The notes: generated by a model from the letters alone, not told the origin. 64,000 nucleotides of DNA from an uncultured Eubacteriales bacterium (GCA_934486615.1 CAKSQO010000003.1:1-64000); one strand, 5' to 3'. Positions 25,378-34,843 are shown, counted from the first letter of the stretch. A program made the numbers and translations.

Positions 25378-26325
25378 ATGCTGTTTTTTTCGACCACGAT
25401 AGACGGCCTGCAAATGGGCCTGTGCTTCGCCGTGCTCGCACTGGGAGTTTACATCTCCTATTCAATACTTGATTTTCCGGACCTCTCCACCGACGGCACA
25501 TTCCCGCTCGGTGGCGTCGTCTGCACGGCGCTTATGCTCCGCCTGGGGCTGCCGCCTGTAATTGCGATACTGCTGACGTTCTTTGCGGGCTTTATCGCGG
25601 GCAGCGTCACGGGCGTGCTGCACGTCAAATTCAATATTTCAAAGCTGTTAAGCGGTATAATCGTTATGACCGCGCTGCTGAGCGTGACCCTCGCGCTGAC
25701 CAAGCTGCTGACGGGCAACGGCCAGACCACGACCATATTCTCCTACCGCAGCAAGGGGCTTGAGGGCATATTCTCAGGCCGTTTGAGCGAGGCGTTCGGC
25801 CCTGCGGGCAGGGATTACATGATACTGCTTGTGCTCCTGCTCATCGCGATAGCGGTCAAGATAATCGTCGATCTGTTCTTAAAGACAAAGCTCGGCTATA
25901 TGCTCCGCGCGACGGGCAGCAACGAGCGCCTTGTCACCTCAATGGGCAAGGATGTCGGTATGTATAAGATATTCGGCCTTGCCGTCGCAAACGGCCTGAC
26001 TGCCGTTTCGGGCGCACTTTATTCGCATCTTTATATGCAGTACGACAATACCTGCGGCAGCGGCAAGGTCGTCCTCGCGCTCGCGTCTGTCATAATCGGA
26101 ATCGCCGTGTTCTCGCGCGTTAAATTCGTCAAGGACACCACCGCCGTAATCTTCGGCGCGATAGTTTACTCGCTGTGCCTGTACTACCTTGTTCTCGTCG
26201 ACAAAAACGGCATTTACCTCAAACTGCTCAACGCGGTTATGTTCGCGCTCATTCTCATTTTTAACGAGAAAACCTCGAAGCTGTTCTCCTCCAAGAGCAA
26301 GATGAAGAGGGGGTCGGCGAAATGA
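25378..26325 (+). CDS. ABC transporter permease (TrpY-like)
   Basis: A 315-residue channel subunit with about eight to nine membrane helices. It belongs to the BPD_transp_2 class. The early DFPDLSTDGTFPLGGVV segment and the cytoplasmic LGYMLRATGSNERLVTSMGKDV loop are typical of permeases that pair with PF04392 binding proteins. It lies 21 bp after the binding-protein gene and overlaps the ATPase gene by ATGA. It is probably the membrane pore of the tryptophan importer. Confidence 0.92.
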   Translation: MLFFSTTIDGLQMGLCFAVLALGVYISYSILDFPDLSTDGTFPLGGVVCTALMLRLGLPPVIAILLTFFAGFIAGSVTGVLHVKFNISKLLSGIIVMTALLSVTLALTKLLTGNGQTTTIFSYRSKGLEGIFSGRLSEAFGPAGRDYMILLVLLLIAIAVKIIVDLFLKTKLGYMLRATGSNERLVTSMGKDVGMYKIFGLAVANGLTAVSGALYSHLYMQYDNTCGSGKVVLALASVIIGIAVFSRVKFVKDTTAVIFGAIVYSLCLYYLVLVDKNGIYLKLLNAVMFALILIFNEKTSKLFSSKSKMKRGSAK

Positions 26326-27095
26326 TAGAGCTTAAAAATATCAGCAAGACCTTCGGCGCGGGTACGGTCAACGAAACGCGCCTGTTCACTGATTTTTCGC
26401 TCAAGGTCGAGACGGGCAGCTTTGTATCCGTCGTCGGCTCGAACGGCTCGGGAAAGACGACGATGCTCAACCTCATCAGCGGCACCATACCTATCGACAG
26501 CGGCAGGATTCTGATTTGCGGCGACGACGTGACCGCTCTGCCCGAGTATAAGCGCGCGCGCAGAATCGCCCGCGTGTTTCAGGACCCGTCGATGGGCACG
26601 GTGCCCTCGATGACGATAATGGAGAACCTCTCCATCGCCGAAAACAAGGGCAGGACCTACGGCCTGTCGTTCGCCGTCAACCGCGCCGAGCGTGAGCGCT
26701 ACCGCGAGCTTGTGTCGCAGATAGGGCTCGGCCTCGAGGATAAGATGGATATCCCCGTCGGCTCGCTTTCGGGCGGGCAAAGGCAGGCGCTCAGCCTGCT
26801 GATGGCGACTATGACTCCGATGGATCTGCTGCTGCTCGACGAGCACACGGCGGCGCTCGACCCCAAAACGGCCGAGACGATAATGGAGCTGACCGACCGC
26901 ATTGTCAAGGAAAAGCGCGTCACCACCCTTATGGTAACGCACAATCTGCGCTTTGCCGTCGACTACGGCGACCGAATTCTGATGATGCACGAGGGCAGGG
27001 CCGTCATCGACCGCGGCGGCGAGGAAAAGAAAGTCACCCGCGTCGACGACCTGCTCGACACGTTCAACCGCATAAGCATCGAGTGCGGCAACTGA
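26322..27095 (+). CDS. ABC transporter ATP-binding protein (TrpZ-like)
   Basis: A 257-residue ATPase. It has Walker A GSNGSGKTT near residue 38, the Q-loop in VFQDPSMG, signature LSGGQRQ, Walker B LLLLDEHTAAL and the H-loop in MVTHNLRFA. The Walker B region has DEH rather than the usual DEP, a known variant in this transporter group. Last gene of the T-box operon, joined to the permease by ATGA. Confidence 0.94.
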   Translation: MIELKNISKTFGAGTVNETRLFTDFSLKVETGSFVSVVGSNGSGKTTMLNLISGTIPIDSGRILICGDDVTALPEYKRARRIARVFQDPSMGTVPSMTIMENLSIAENKGRTYGLSFAVNRAERERYRELVSQIGLGLEDKMDIPVGSLSGGQRQALSLLMATMTPMDLLLLDEHTAALDPKTAETIMELTDRIVKEKRVTTLMVTHNLRFAVDYGDRILMMHEGRAVIDRGGEEKKVTRVDDLLDTFNRISIECGN

Positions 27096-27113
27096 CTTTG
27101 TCGGCTGCGGCGG

Positions 27114-27188
27114 GGCTTTCGGTTAGACGTCGGGAAATGGCGGCGTGGCTTTCGGTGAGACGTCGTGGAATTGCGGCGGGGCTTTCAC
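27114..27188 (+). repeat. 33-bp direct repeats downstream of importer operon
   Basis: GGCTTTC-containing units start at 27114, 27147 and 27180 (period 33). The first two are alike through GAGACGTCG/TAGACGTCG, and the third is partial. The ~390-base gap otherwise holds the operon terminator; nothing else was recognised. Confidence 0.75.
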
Positions 27189-27269
27189 GGAGCCTTCACG
27201 AAATATTCGCGCTTGCAAAGGCCGCCTTTTCACGGCAGGAACCTGCTCCCGCGCAGAAAAATATCAAGT

Positions 27270-27309
27270 AAAACGGGTCGCAGCCCCAAATCGGCCGCGA
27301 CCCGTTTTT
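27270..27309 (+). terminator. Terminator of TrpXYZ-like operon
   Basis: AAAACGGGTCGC and GCGACCCGTTTT pair (12 bp) around a 15-base loop; T5 follows. Confidence 0.85.
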
Positions 27310-27489
27310 ATATGAAAAGGGGCTGTGCAGTCGGCTTTTCTGCGGACAAAAACGTTTTTGTCACCAACTTTTAGTCAGGCCTGTATCAAGCGCCCCTGCT
27401 ACTATAATATGTGCATCGGTATGCTGCGGTTACGGTTGAAATTGCGGTAATTTGATGATATGATTTTATTCAGCAAAGGAGGCGGGGAT

Positions 27490-28401
27490 ATGCGGTACAA
27501 TTCGGCGGGGGAGTATTTTAAGCGGCGCTTTGGGTGCAAGGTGTACCGCCTGGCGGTTGCGGGCGGAGTGAGCTGCCCCAACCGCGACGGAGTGTGCGGC
27601 GAGGGCGGCTGCATCTTCTGCGCCGAAGGCTCGGGCGGGTTTGTGCCGAGCGAAAGCGACATAAACTCCGAGCTTGAGCGGGCGAAGCGGCTTGTTGAAG
27701 CAAAGTGCCGCTCGGGCAGCTACATCGCGTATTTTCAGTCGTACACTGCGACCTACGGCGACCCGGAGCGGCTTGAAAGCCGCCTGCTGACGGCGGCTCG
27801 GCGCGACGACATCGCGGCGGTATCGGTCGCAACGCGTCCCGACTGCCTCGGTCCTGACGTAATGGGCGTGCTGGCAAAAGCGGCTGAAATCAAGCCGCTT
27901 ATCGTTGAATTAGGGCTGCAGACAGCCTCGGACGAAACGGCGCGGTTTATAAACCGCGGCTATCCGACCGACGTTTACACTTACGCGTGCGGGCGGCTGC
28001 ATTCCGTCGGCGCGGAGGTCATCGCGCACGTTATGCTCGGGCTGCCGCACGAGGGAGAGCGCGAAATGCTCGTGACAATCGACCTTGTAAATGCGACCGC
28101 CGACGGCGTGAAGCTGCAGCTGACCCACGTCCTCGAGGGCACGCGGCTGGCCGAACTGTACCGAAGCGGCGAGTACCGCCCGCTTGAGCTTGACGAGTAC
28201 GTCACCCTGCTCGCCGCGTGCGTGCGCCGCCTTGATGAGCGCGTGATTATCCACCGCCTGACGGGTGACGGCGACAAGCACCTGCTGCTTGCGCCCGAAT
28301 GGAGCGCGGACAAAAAGCGCGTGCTCAACCGCATCAGAAGCGAATTCGAGCGCCTTGACGTGGTGCAGGGCAGCGCCCGCGCCGGGCAATCGACGGAATA
28401 A
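27490..28401 (+). CDS. TIGR01212 family radical SAM protein (YhcC-like)
   Basis: A 303-residue radical SAM enzyme. The N-terminus (RYNSAGEYFKRRFGCKVYRLAV-type) and the cluster CPNRDGVCGEGGCIFC are diagnostic; Cys29, Cys41 and Cys44 are the likely [4Fe-4S] ligands. The LGLQTAS segment near residue 140 is also typical. I start at ATG 27490, placed after AAAGGAGG, not at the earlier in-frame ATG. The family is probably an RNA- or metabolite-modifying group, but the reaction is not settled. It is monocistronic, with a hairpin terminator shared with htrA. Confidence 0.92.
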   Translation: MRYNSAGEYFKRRFGCKVYRLAVAGGVSCPNRDGVCGEGGCIFCAEGSGGFVPSESDINSELERAKRLVEAKCRSGSYIAYFQSYTATYGDPERLESRLLTAARRDDIAAVSVATRPDCLGPDVMGVLAKAAEIKPLIVELGLQTASDETARFINRGYPTDVYTYACGRLHSVGAEVIAHVMLGLPHEGEREMLVTIDLVNATADGVKLQLTHVLEGTRLAELYRSGEYRPLELDEYVTLLAACVRRLDERVIIHRLTGDGDKHLLLAPEWSADKKRVLNRIRSEFERLDVVQGSARAGQSTE

Positions 28402-28525
28402 GCCGCTTATTCAGCGAAATGCCTGCCCGTCGCCCACTCTGCGAAAAAAATCCCGCGCACCTGTACGCTTGTATTGCCGCTGCGCCGCCCTTACCTGCAC
28501 TTCGATCCTATACCGCAAAAAAACA

Positions 28526-28561
28526 CCCGAGCCTCCGACAGTGCACTGCCGAAGGCCCGGG
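28526..28561. terminator. Terminator between radical SAM and htrA-like genes
   Basis: CCCGAGCCTCCGACAGT pairs with ACTGCCGAAGGCCCGGG (14 of 17 pairs). On the minus strand a T7 run follows, so it is strongest for the htrA-like gene; the plus-side T-run is weak. Confidence 0.75.
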
Positions 28562-28587
28562 CTTTATATTATATATCAACCGTCCCG

Positions 28588-30117
28588 TCAGCCGTTTGAG
28601 GCAACAGGCGTTACGGATACGTCGAACGTCTTTCCGTTGCGGTAGACGGTCAGCTTGAAGGTGTCGCCGACACCGTGCTTCTGGATGATGTTGACGAGCT
28701 TTGCATAGGTGGTCACGCTTTCGCCGTCGGCGGCGGTGATGATGTCATACTGCTGTATGCCCGCTTTCTCGGCAGGCCCGCCCGATACGACCGAGGCGAC
28801 GACTATGCCCTCGGGCAGGCCGCGCGCCTTGAGGTAGTCGGAGGTGTAGCTGGTCGCGATCTGAACGCCGATGTAGGGCTTGGGCTCATCCTTGTTGGTG
28901 ATGATATTCTTGCAAACGTCAACGACAGAGTCGACAGGAATAGCGAAGCCCATACCCTCGAACTGCTCGGAGACGATCTTGGAGTTGGTGATGCCGATGA
29001 GCTTGCCCTCGCTGTTAACGAGCGCGCCGCCCGAGTTGCCGGGATTGATAGCCGCATCGGTCTGGAGCAGGCTCATGGTAAACGAGTCTATGTTAAGCTC
29101 TCTGTTGACGCCGCTCAAATAGCCGACGCTGACCGAGCCGATGAACTGCAGACCGCCGGGGTTGCCGACGGCGACCACGCGCTGACCGACCTTCAGGTCG
29201 GCCGAGGTGCCGATGGTGATGGCGTCAAGGCCGGTGCGGTCGATCTTGAGCACCGCAAGGTCGTAAGCGGCGTCGTAGCCGACGATGGTTGCGGGAATGG
29301 CGGTGTTTGTGTCGTCGGGCAGATACACGTCGACCGAGCCGTTGTAGCTTATCGCGTACTCAACAACGTGCTTGTTGGTGATGATGTAACCGTCGGACGA
29401 GTATATTACGCCCGAGCCGGAGCTTGAAGTCTCTTCACCGTTGCCGAAAATGCTGTTGTAAGACGACGAATACTTGCAGACGATGCCGACAACGCTCGGC
29501 TGAACCTTTGCGGCAACGGCTTCAACGTAGTTGTCGGAGCTGTCGCTTATTGTGATGTTGGAGTTGCCCGCCGTCGTGCCTGATTTGGACGAGGTAGAGC
29601 TGTTCTTTGAGAATATCATCAGCGAAGCGACGGACGACACACTCGCGGCGACTATCGCGGCGACGATGATGCAGATGACGAGCGTAGCCGCGGAGAAGCC
29701 GCCTTTCTTCGCCTTATCGGAGGCGTTGTGGTTCTGCGGTGCCTGCGGTTGATGGAACTGCTGCGCACTCTGCTGCGGCGTGAACGGGTGCTGCGGCTGC
29801 GACCAGTTTCGGTAGACGCTCTGCTGCGGCTGCTGGGTCGGGTTGGGATAGGTGTACGAGTTCACGGGGCGGTAGGTCGGCTGAGTGTAGCCCGACTGAC
29901 CGACAGGCTGCCCCGGCTGAGTCGGCTGAGTCGGTTGCGCCGTCTGACCCGGCTGAGTCGGCTGCGCCGTCCGACCCGGCTGAGTCGGCTGCGCCGTCCG
30001 ACCCGGCTGCGCCTGAGTGCTCTGTTGAGTCTGAGCGGCGCTCTCACTCTCGTTTGCTGCGGTGTGCAGCGGCTCGGTTTCGTTCTGAGGATAGTTGTTG
30101 AAAAATCCGTTATCCAT
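28588..30117 (-). CDS. HtrA/DegP-like membrane-anchored serine protease
   Basis: An envelope quality-control protease, 509 residues. A long Q/P/T-rich cytoplasmic N-terminus (1-~140) contains repeats of the QPGRTAQPT type. One membrane helix (residues ~143-170) and an S/T-rich linker follow. The trypsin-like domain comes next, with His in TNKHVV (~249), Asp in AAYDLAVLK (~284) and Ser in NPGNSGGAL (~360). A C-terminal PDZ domain (~405-505) starts at KPYIGVQIA. Firmicute HtrA proteins are usually controlled by cell-wall stress; no operator was recognised. It is divergent from a class A PBP gene. The ATG has AAGGGAGTG upstream. Confidence 0.95.
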   Translation of the reverse strand: MDNGFFNNYPQNETEPLHTAANESESAAQTQQSTQAQPGRTAQPTQPGRTAQPTQPGQTAQPTQPTQPGQPVGQSGYTQPTYRPVNSYTYPNPTQQPQQSVYRNWSQPQHPFTPQQSAQQFHQPQAPQNHNASDKAKKGGFSAATLVICIIVAAIVAASVSSVASLMIFSKNSSTSSKSGTTAGNSNITISDSSDNYVEAVAAKVQPSVVGIVCKYSSSYNSIFGNGEETSSSGSGVIYSSDGYIITNKHVVEYAISYNGSVDVYLPDDTNTAIPATIVGYDAAYDLAVLKIDRTGLDAITIGTSADLKVGQRVVAVGNPGGLQFIGSVSVGYLSGVNRELNIDSFTMSLLQTDAAINPGNSGGALVNSEGKLIGITNSKIVSEQFEGMGFAIPVDSVVDVCKNIITNKDEPKPYIGVQIATSYTSDYLKARGLPEGIVVASVVSGGPAEKAGIQQYDIITAADGESVTTYAKLVNIIQKHGVGDTFKLTVYRNGKTFDVSVTPVASNG

Positions 30118-30486
30118 AAAAACACTCCCTTATATAAAGCAGATTTAACTGCCGTAAGATTCATTTCGGTTATATAATAGTACGCCATTTTAGCCCTGCA
30201 TTATCAAAATTATAAACAAACTGTGAACATTTTGCGGGAATGTATTAAAATTATGGTTTAAATTCCTTAAAAAATAAAGAAAGGATAGCAATTGCAATCA
30301 GACCGTGCTATAATTATGCTGTGTATTCGTGCTTGTATGTGCACGATTGAATAGTCGCGTTTCGGTTACAAATGATTAAAATGTTGTAACTGGATTTTTC
30401 GGCGGCGGCGATATATTATAATGTAATGAGAGAAGCGCTGCAAAAAATCGCGCTTTGTTAAGCAGGTAAAAAAGGAGGGGCAATGT
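30118..30486. other. Divergent promoter region, htrA-like / PBP
   Basis: A 369-base AT-rich spacer. On the plus strand TGCTATAAT (TATAAT at 30309-30314) and a second TATAAT at 30417-30422 could drive the PBP gene; neither has a good -35. No clear palindromic operator or small gene was recognised. Confidence 0.5.
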
Positions 30487-33381
30487 TTGAAAGACAACAA
30501 TAAACCTTTCGATAATAATTCACAGAGAAATAATGTCGATCCCACGCTCGGCGGAGTTGACCGCACTACGGGAGTTGACAGAACTCACGGAGTCGACAGG
30601 ACGGGCGGAGTTGACCGCACGCGTGGGGTCGACCGCTCGCTCGGAGTGGATCGTACCGCAGGCGTCGACCGCACCCGCAGCGTCGACCGCACCGCATCCT
30701 CGCCCGCTGCCCGCCGCGCCGAGAATCACGATTATTTCCCGGGGCTTAAAGATGAGTCGGGCGATCTGACGAGCAACTCGGCCTATGACGACGAGCCGCA
30801 GGCTCCGACCGCGCCCGTTCAGTCCGGGCCCGACGAGTCTGCCGAGCAGGAAGTCAGAGCGGGTCTCGGCTTCGAGGACCTGTCAAGCTCGTCGGACGGC
30901 ATACGCCGCGCGGAGATGGACGACAACTTCGATGACGCCTATTCGTCGGATGCGGGCAGGCAGGACGGTTACGACCTCTATCACTCAAGCTACGGCGACG
31001 AGATGGAGAATCTGTCGAGCTCCTCGCCGCATGGAGATGTTGAAATGCATCAAAAGAAGAAAAAGAAGCACCTGCTGCCTCTGCCCGCGCGCAAAGCACT
31101 GCACAAGGTCGGCAAGGTCGCGCTGACAGCGTTTCTTATTTTTATTATTGTCGGCTGCATAGTCACAACCGCATTCGCGGTCTACGTCTTCTCGTTCGTC
31201 GACGGCTCGATGGACGACTACAACCTCTATGAGCTGACCCTCAACTATACGTCTGTTGTTTACGTCAAGGACGCGACTTATCAGGGGAAGGACAAGGACG
31301 ATGTCAAGTGGCTCGAGTATGAGACGCTCTGTTACGAAAACCGCAAGTGGGTCGGCATAAACGATGTAAATCAGAACGTTGTATATGCCTTCATCGCGGC
31401 CGAGGACGAGCGCTTCTACAAGCACAAGGGCATCGACTGGAAGCGAACCGTTGCCGCGTTTGCGAATATGTTCCTGCATTTCTGGGACACCGAGCAGGGC
31501 GGCTCGACCATTACGCAGCAGCTGGTCAAGAACCTGACAAAGGACGAGGATCACTCGTCAATGCGTAAGATACGCGAAATTATGCGAGCGCGAACGCTCG
31601 AGGACGAATACGCCAAGGATACGATAATGGAGTGCTACATCAACGTAGTTTACTTCAACAACAACTGCTACGGAATTGAGGCTGCGGCCGAATACTACTT
31701 CGGCAAGTCGGCGGATAAGCTGACAATAGCCGAGTGCGCGGCCATTGCGGCGATAACCAAGTCGCCCAGCGGCTACGACCCGTACAAAAAGCCCGAAAAC
31801 AACAAGTCCCGCCGCAACTGGATCATCAAGAATATGCACGAGATCTACAAGATCTACAACGGCGAGCGCGGCATAACCGAGAAGGAGCGCGACGAAGCCC
31901 TCAAGCAGGAGGTCAAGTTCGTCGACCACTCCAAAAAAAGCAGCGATACCTCGACCGACTCAAAGTCCGACTCAAGTGAGAAAAAGACGATCGGCTCGGG
32001 CTACAGCTGGTTTACCGATGCGCTTGTCAATCAGGTGGTTGCCGATCTGCAGGCTGAAAAGGGCTACTCAAAGGAAGCAGCCGAGATGAAGGTGTTCACG
32101 GGCGGATACAAAATTTACGCGACCCTCGACACCAAGGTACAGGACGAGATTGACAAGGTATTCACCAACGACGATTACTGGGCAAAGGTCAGCGGAACCA
32201 AGCAGAAGGCGCAGGGCGCTATAACCGTTATGGATTACTCGGGTCACGTTGTCGGACTTGCGGGCGGCCGCGGTGAAAAGACGGGCAGGCGCGAGCTTGT
32301 CCGCGCGACTCAGTCGCTGCGCCAGCCGGGCTCGACGATGAAGCCGATAGGCTGCTATGCTCCCGCGCTTGAGGATAATATGATAACGTGGTCGACCAAG
32401 GTAGAGAACACGAGGTACACCGTCGGCGGCGTTACGTTCAAAAACGACAGCAACGTTCAGACGGGCCCCGTCACAATTCAGACGGCGCTTCAGCATTCCT
32501 ATAACCTTGTCGCCGCGCGCGTGCTCAATAAATACGGTGCGCAGAAGTCCTACGACTTCGTCACCTCGCGCTTCGGCATAACCACGCTCGTTAAGAGCGA
32601 GACCATCAACGGCAAGGAATACTCCGACATCAACATTTCGGGTATGGCGCTCGGCGGCAGCACTCACGGTATAACCACGCTTGAGGAGTGCGCGGCCTAC
32701 GCGACCTTCGGCAACGGCGGCAAGTATTACAAGCCGACTTTGTACACCCTTATTCAGGATCAGAATAAGAAGACCGTGCTCAAGTATTCGGGCGAGCCGA
32801 CCGAGGCGCTCGGCGAGGACACCGCGTATATTATGAACGAGATGCTCCAGACCGGCGTTAACGGCGGTACCGGCTCGGCGGCCAGGATCGACGGCTGGGA
32901 AGTGTTCGGCAAGACGGGCACTACCAGCGACAACAAGGACCGTTGGTTTGCAGGCGGCACTCCGTACTATGTCGCAAGCTGCTGGTTCGGCTGCGATCAG
33001 CCCGTTAAGCTCAGGCTCAACCTTCCGGGCAACCCCGCCATCAGACTGTGGCAGCCGATTATGAAGGCTATTCTTGCCGATAAGGAGAAGATCACCTTCA
33101 CCAAACCCGATACCGTCAAGCAGGCGCATTACTGCGCTTCAAGCGGTGCAATCGCGGGCGAGCACTGCGCTGTCGGCGGCACCGGCTACTACAAAACAAG
33201 CTATGCGCCTGTTTGCTCGGGCAAGCACGGCGGCTCGTCGACGGGCAGCAGCGGGGCGCCGACGTCCTCTGCGGCTTCGTCGGTCGCTTCGAGTGAGACT
33301 CCGTCAAGCGAGGCGACCTCGTCGACCGGGTCTGAGACGTCAAGCACCGCTTCGTCCGCCACCGAGTCGGACGCGGCTTAA
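30487..33381 (+). CDS. Class A penicillin-binding protein (PBP1a family)
   Basis: A bifunctional peptidoglycan glycosyltransferase/transpeptidase of 964 residues. The cytoplasmic N-terminus holds eight tandem six-residue GVDRTx-like repeats (residues ~20-72), then acidic sequence and a basic stretch before the membrane helix (~212-238). The glycosyltransferase domain shows EDERFYKHKG (~306) and GGSTITQQLVKN (~338). The transpeptidase domain shows the active-site GSTMK (~614), the HSYN motif and GKTGTT (~808). An S/T/G-rich tail of ~60 residues ends the protein. The start is TTG 30487 after AGGAGGGG; the nearby ATG is out of frame. The repeats are unusual for the family. Confidence 0.95.
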   Translation: MKDNNKPFDNNSQRNNVDPTLGGVDRTTGVDRTHGVDRTGGVDRTRGVDRSLGVDRTAGVDRTRSVDRTASSPAARRAENHDYFPGLKDESGDLTSNSAYDDEPQAPTAPVQSGPDESAEQEVRAGLGFEDLSSSSDGIRRAEMDDNFDDAYSSDAGRQDGYDLYHSSYGDEMENLSSSSPHGDVEMHQKKKKKHLLPLPARKALHKVGKVALTAFLIFIIVGCIVTTAFAVYVFSFVDGSMDDYNLYELTLNYTSVVYVKDATYQGKDKDDVKWLEYETLCYENRKWVGINDVNQNVVYAFIAAEDERFYKHKGIDWKRTVAAFANMFLHFWDTEQGGSTITQQLVKNLTKDEDHSSMRKIREIMRARTLEDEYAKDTIMECYINVVYFNNNCYGIEAAAEYYFGKSADKLTIAECAAIAAITKSPSGYDPYKKPENNKSRRNWIIKNMHEIYKIYNGERGITEKERDEALKQEVKFVDHSKKSSDTSTDSKSDSSEKKTIGSGYSWFTDALVNQVVADLQAEKGYSKEAAEMKVFTGGYKIYATLDTKVQDEIDKVFTNDDYWAKVSGTKQKAQGAITVMDYSGHVVGLAGGRGEKTGRRELVRATQSLRQPGSTMKPIGCYAPALEDNMITWSTKVENTRYTVGGVTFKNDSNVQTGPVTIQTALQHSYNLVAARVLNKYGAQKSYDFVTSRFGITTLVKSETINGKEYSDINISGMALGGSTHGITTLEECAAYATFGNGGKYYKPTLYTLIQDQNKKTVLKYSGEPTEALGEDTAYIMNEMLQTGVNGGTGSAARIDGWEVFGKTGTTSDNKDRWFAGGTPYYVASCWFGCDQPVKLRLNLPGNPAIRLWQPIMKAILADKEKITFTKPDTVKQAHYCASSGAIAGEHCAVGGTGYYKTSYAPVCSGKHGGSSTGSSGAPTSSAASSVASSETPSSEATSSTGSETSSTASSATESDAA

Positions 33382-33397
33382 AGCGTTAATAAGGCAT

Positions 33398-33436
33398 AAA
33401 CCCCCTTTGCAGGCGGAACCCTGCGAAGGGGGGTTT
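33398..33436 (+). terminator. Terminator of PBP gene
   Basis: AAACCCCCTTTGCAG pairs with CTGCGAAGGGGGGTTT around an 8-base loop. Downstream, bases 33477-33510 hold two 17-bp direct repeats (GGGAAAATCGGCACGGC), and 33577-33613 hold a nested hairpin (GACGAAAA/TTTTCGTC). Confidence 0.8.
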
Positions 33437-33651
33437 GGTTTGTGTGAGGCATTGTGCGCGAAGATGAGCGCGGCGAGGGAAAATCGGCACGGCGGGAAAA
33501 TCGGCACGGCGCTGAAGAAACAGCACGGTGAGACGGCACAGGCTTGCAGAACGCGGCACAGCGATTCTTTGAACGCGACGAAAATGTTCCGCACGAGTGC
33601 GGGCGTTTTCGTCTGTCGCAGGAGAGCTTGCCTGAAAGCAAGGAGCGGCTT

Positions 33652-34186
33652 TTACAGCAAAACAAGCCTGCGTATGGTGTTTGCAGTGCGGATAGTGATG
33701 CCGTCCCTTATATCCGACGACGCGGTTTTGCCCACCGGTTTGTTTTGCGATAGTTGCTCAAATCGAACGTCCGGAATATCACGTTGCGAAAGCACTTGAT
33801 GCGCTCCAAGTCGGCGTTCGGCTCACCGAGCGCGGCGCAGACCTCGCCGACCGTGAGCGGCGGTATAGCGAAGATGAGATTGTCGTATGTGGCTTTGTCG
33901 CTGCTGCCCCACCAGTCGGGCTCGTTTAACAGGATCTGCTCAAGCGCCTTCTGCTGCGCGACGTAAACGGGCACGTCAACGCCGAAGTGCCCGCGTATTT
34001 TCTCCGATATGAGCCGCGAAAGCACCCGGTCGTCGCCCTCGTCGGTTGAAAACGCGACGTTGCCGCTGTTGAGCAGCGTGGCGACATCTTCAAAGCCAAG
34101 CCCGCCTAAAGCCGAGCGCAGCTCGGGCATCGAAACCTTGTTTTTCCGCTGACGTTTATCCCGCGGATAAGCGCGATGTATCTCAT
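33652..34186 (-). pseudogene. DUF1697 family gene, broken by two 1-nt shifts
   Basis: The DUF1697 signature is spread over three frames. The start ATG at 34186 has GGAGG upstream and reads MRYIALIRGINVSGK, but after an A5 run (34141-34145) the frame is lost; the frame MPELRSALGGLGFED picks up the match. This continues to RKTNRWAK, where a second A-run (33726-33729) again lacks one A; the third frame then reads TASSDIRDGITIRTANTI to a stop at 33652. Adding one A at each site restores 178 residues, close to family length. So this is a decayed gene, or homopolymer errors in the assembly. Confidence 0.85.
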
Positions 34187-34332
34187 CAATCCTCGCCTCC
34201 GTGTTTATTATAGTGCACTTTCGGCGCTTAAATCGATCATTTTATATTTATAGGGCGCAACCCCCGATTTGTGCAACTCGGTCATATTTAAGCTGCTGAT
34301 TTGGATATTTTAAATAAATTAAATTAAAACGC

Positions 34333-34360
34333 TTGACATTTGTTGGAAATAGTGTATAAT
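34333..34360 (+). promoter_or_regulatory. Strong promoter of the candidate ncRNA
   Basis: A perfect TTGACA (34333-34338), a 16-bp spacer and a perfect TATAAT (34355-34360), with AT-rich DNA upstream. No protein gene lies downstream for over 1 kb on this strand. Confidence 0.85.
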
Positions 34361-34366
34361 AAAGAC

Positions 34367-34843
34367 AGAAAGAAAGAGAAGTCTTTCAGAGAAAATACAG
34401 TCAGGGCACTGCCTGACAATGTAGAAAGCGAGGGGTGAGTCCGATGGGCCAAGAGGAAATATGCAGTCAGGCGGCTTTGTCGGATAAGCCGAGCATTTCC
34501 TGAAATTTTAAAGTCGCTCAACGTACGCAGACGCGACTTTTCGCCGCGGCCGTAACGCCGCAAGCGGATATTGTAAGGATTAACGACGAAGCAAACACCT
34601 GACGGTGTTCGGTATCTTTTAAGAAAGGTATATAAGCCAATGTACATCTGATGTACTACACAAAAACCATACACAAATTTTTTCATGGGATTAATTAAAA
34701 CGCTTTCTTTTTAATTAAACTATAGGTGGGAAACTCCGAAATACAGGAGCAGAAAACTTATGCCGCGCCGGTGCAATACCGGCTAAATAGAAAAATTGTG
34801 TAAATATAAAAACGGTTCGCATCAGCAGATGCGGACCGTTTTT
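34367..34843 (+). ncRNA. Candidate structured non-coding RNA (~480 nt)
   Basis: A unit bounded by a consensus promoter and a strong terminator but without a plausible ORF. Many hairpins can be drawn: GTCAGG/CCTGAC (34400-34417); a long arm AGGAAA..TGC / GCA TTTCCT enclosing CGGCTT/AAGCCG (~34453-34501); AAAGTCGC/GCGACTTT (~34510-34540); ACACC/GGTGT; GTACATC/GATGTAC; TTAATTAAAA/TTTTTAATTAA; CTCC/GGAG; and GCCGGT/ACCGGC (~34768-34783). Unpaired A-rich links resemble those of large ornate RNAs. It lacks features of tmRNA, RNase P, SRP or 6S RNA that I could identify. Its family is unassigned. Confidence 0.7.

Noticed and set aside
27083..27271. Possible 62-residue Arg-rich gene after the TrpZ-like gene
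   Set aside because: It overlaps the ATPase gene end, has no ribosome site, and consists of the 33-bp repeat; noted only as a repeat.
34729..34790. Cobalamin-riboswitch-like piece (GGTGGGAA, then CGGTGCAATACCG)
   Set aside because: The order and spacing of the conserved cobalamin elements do not fit, and no vitamin B12 gene follows; kept as part of the unassigned ncRNA.
34367..34843. RNase P RNA or tmRNA
   Set aside because: GAGGAAA occurs once, but the paired conserved regions of RNase P are absent, and there is no tRNA-like end or tag frame for tmRNA.
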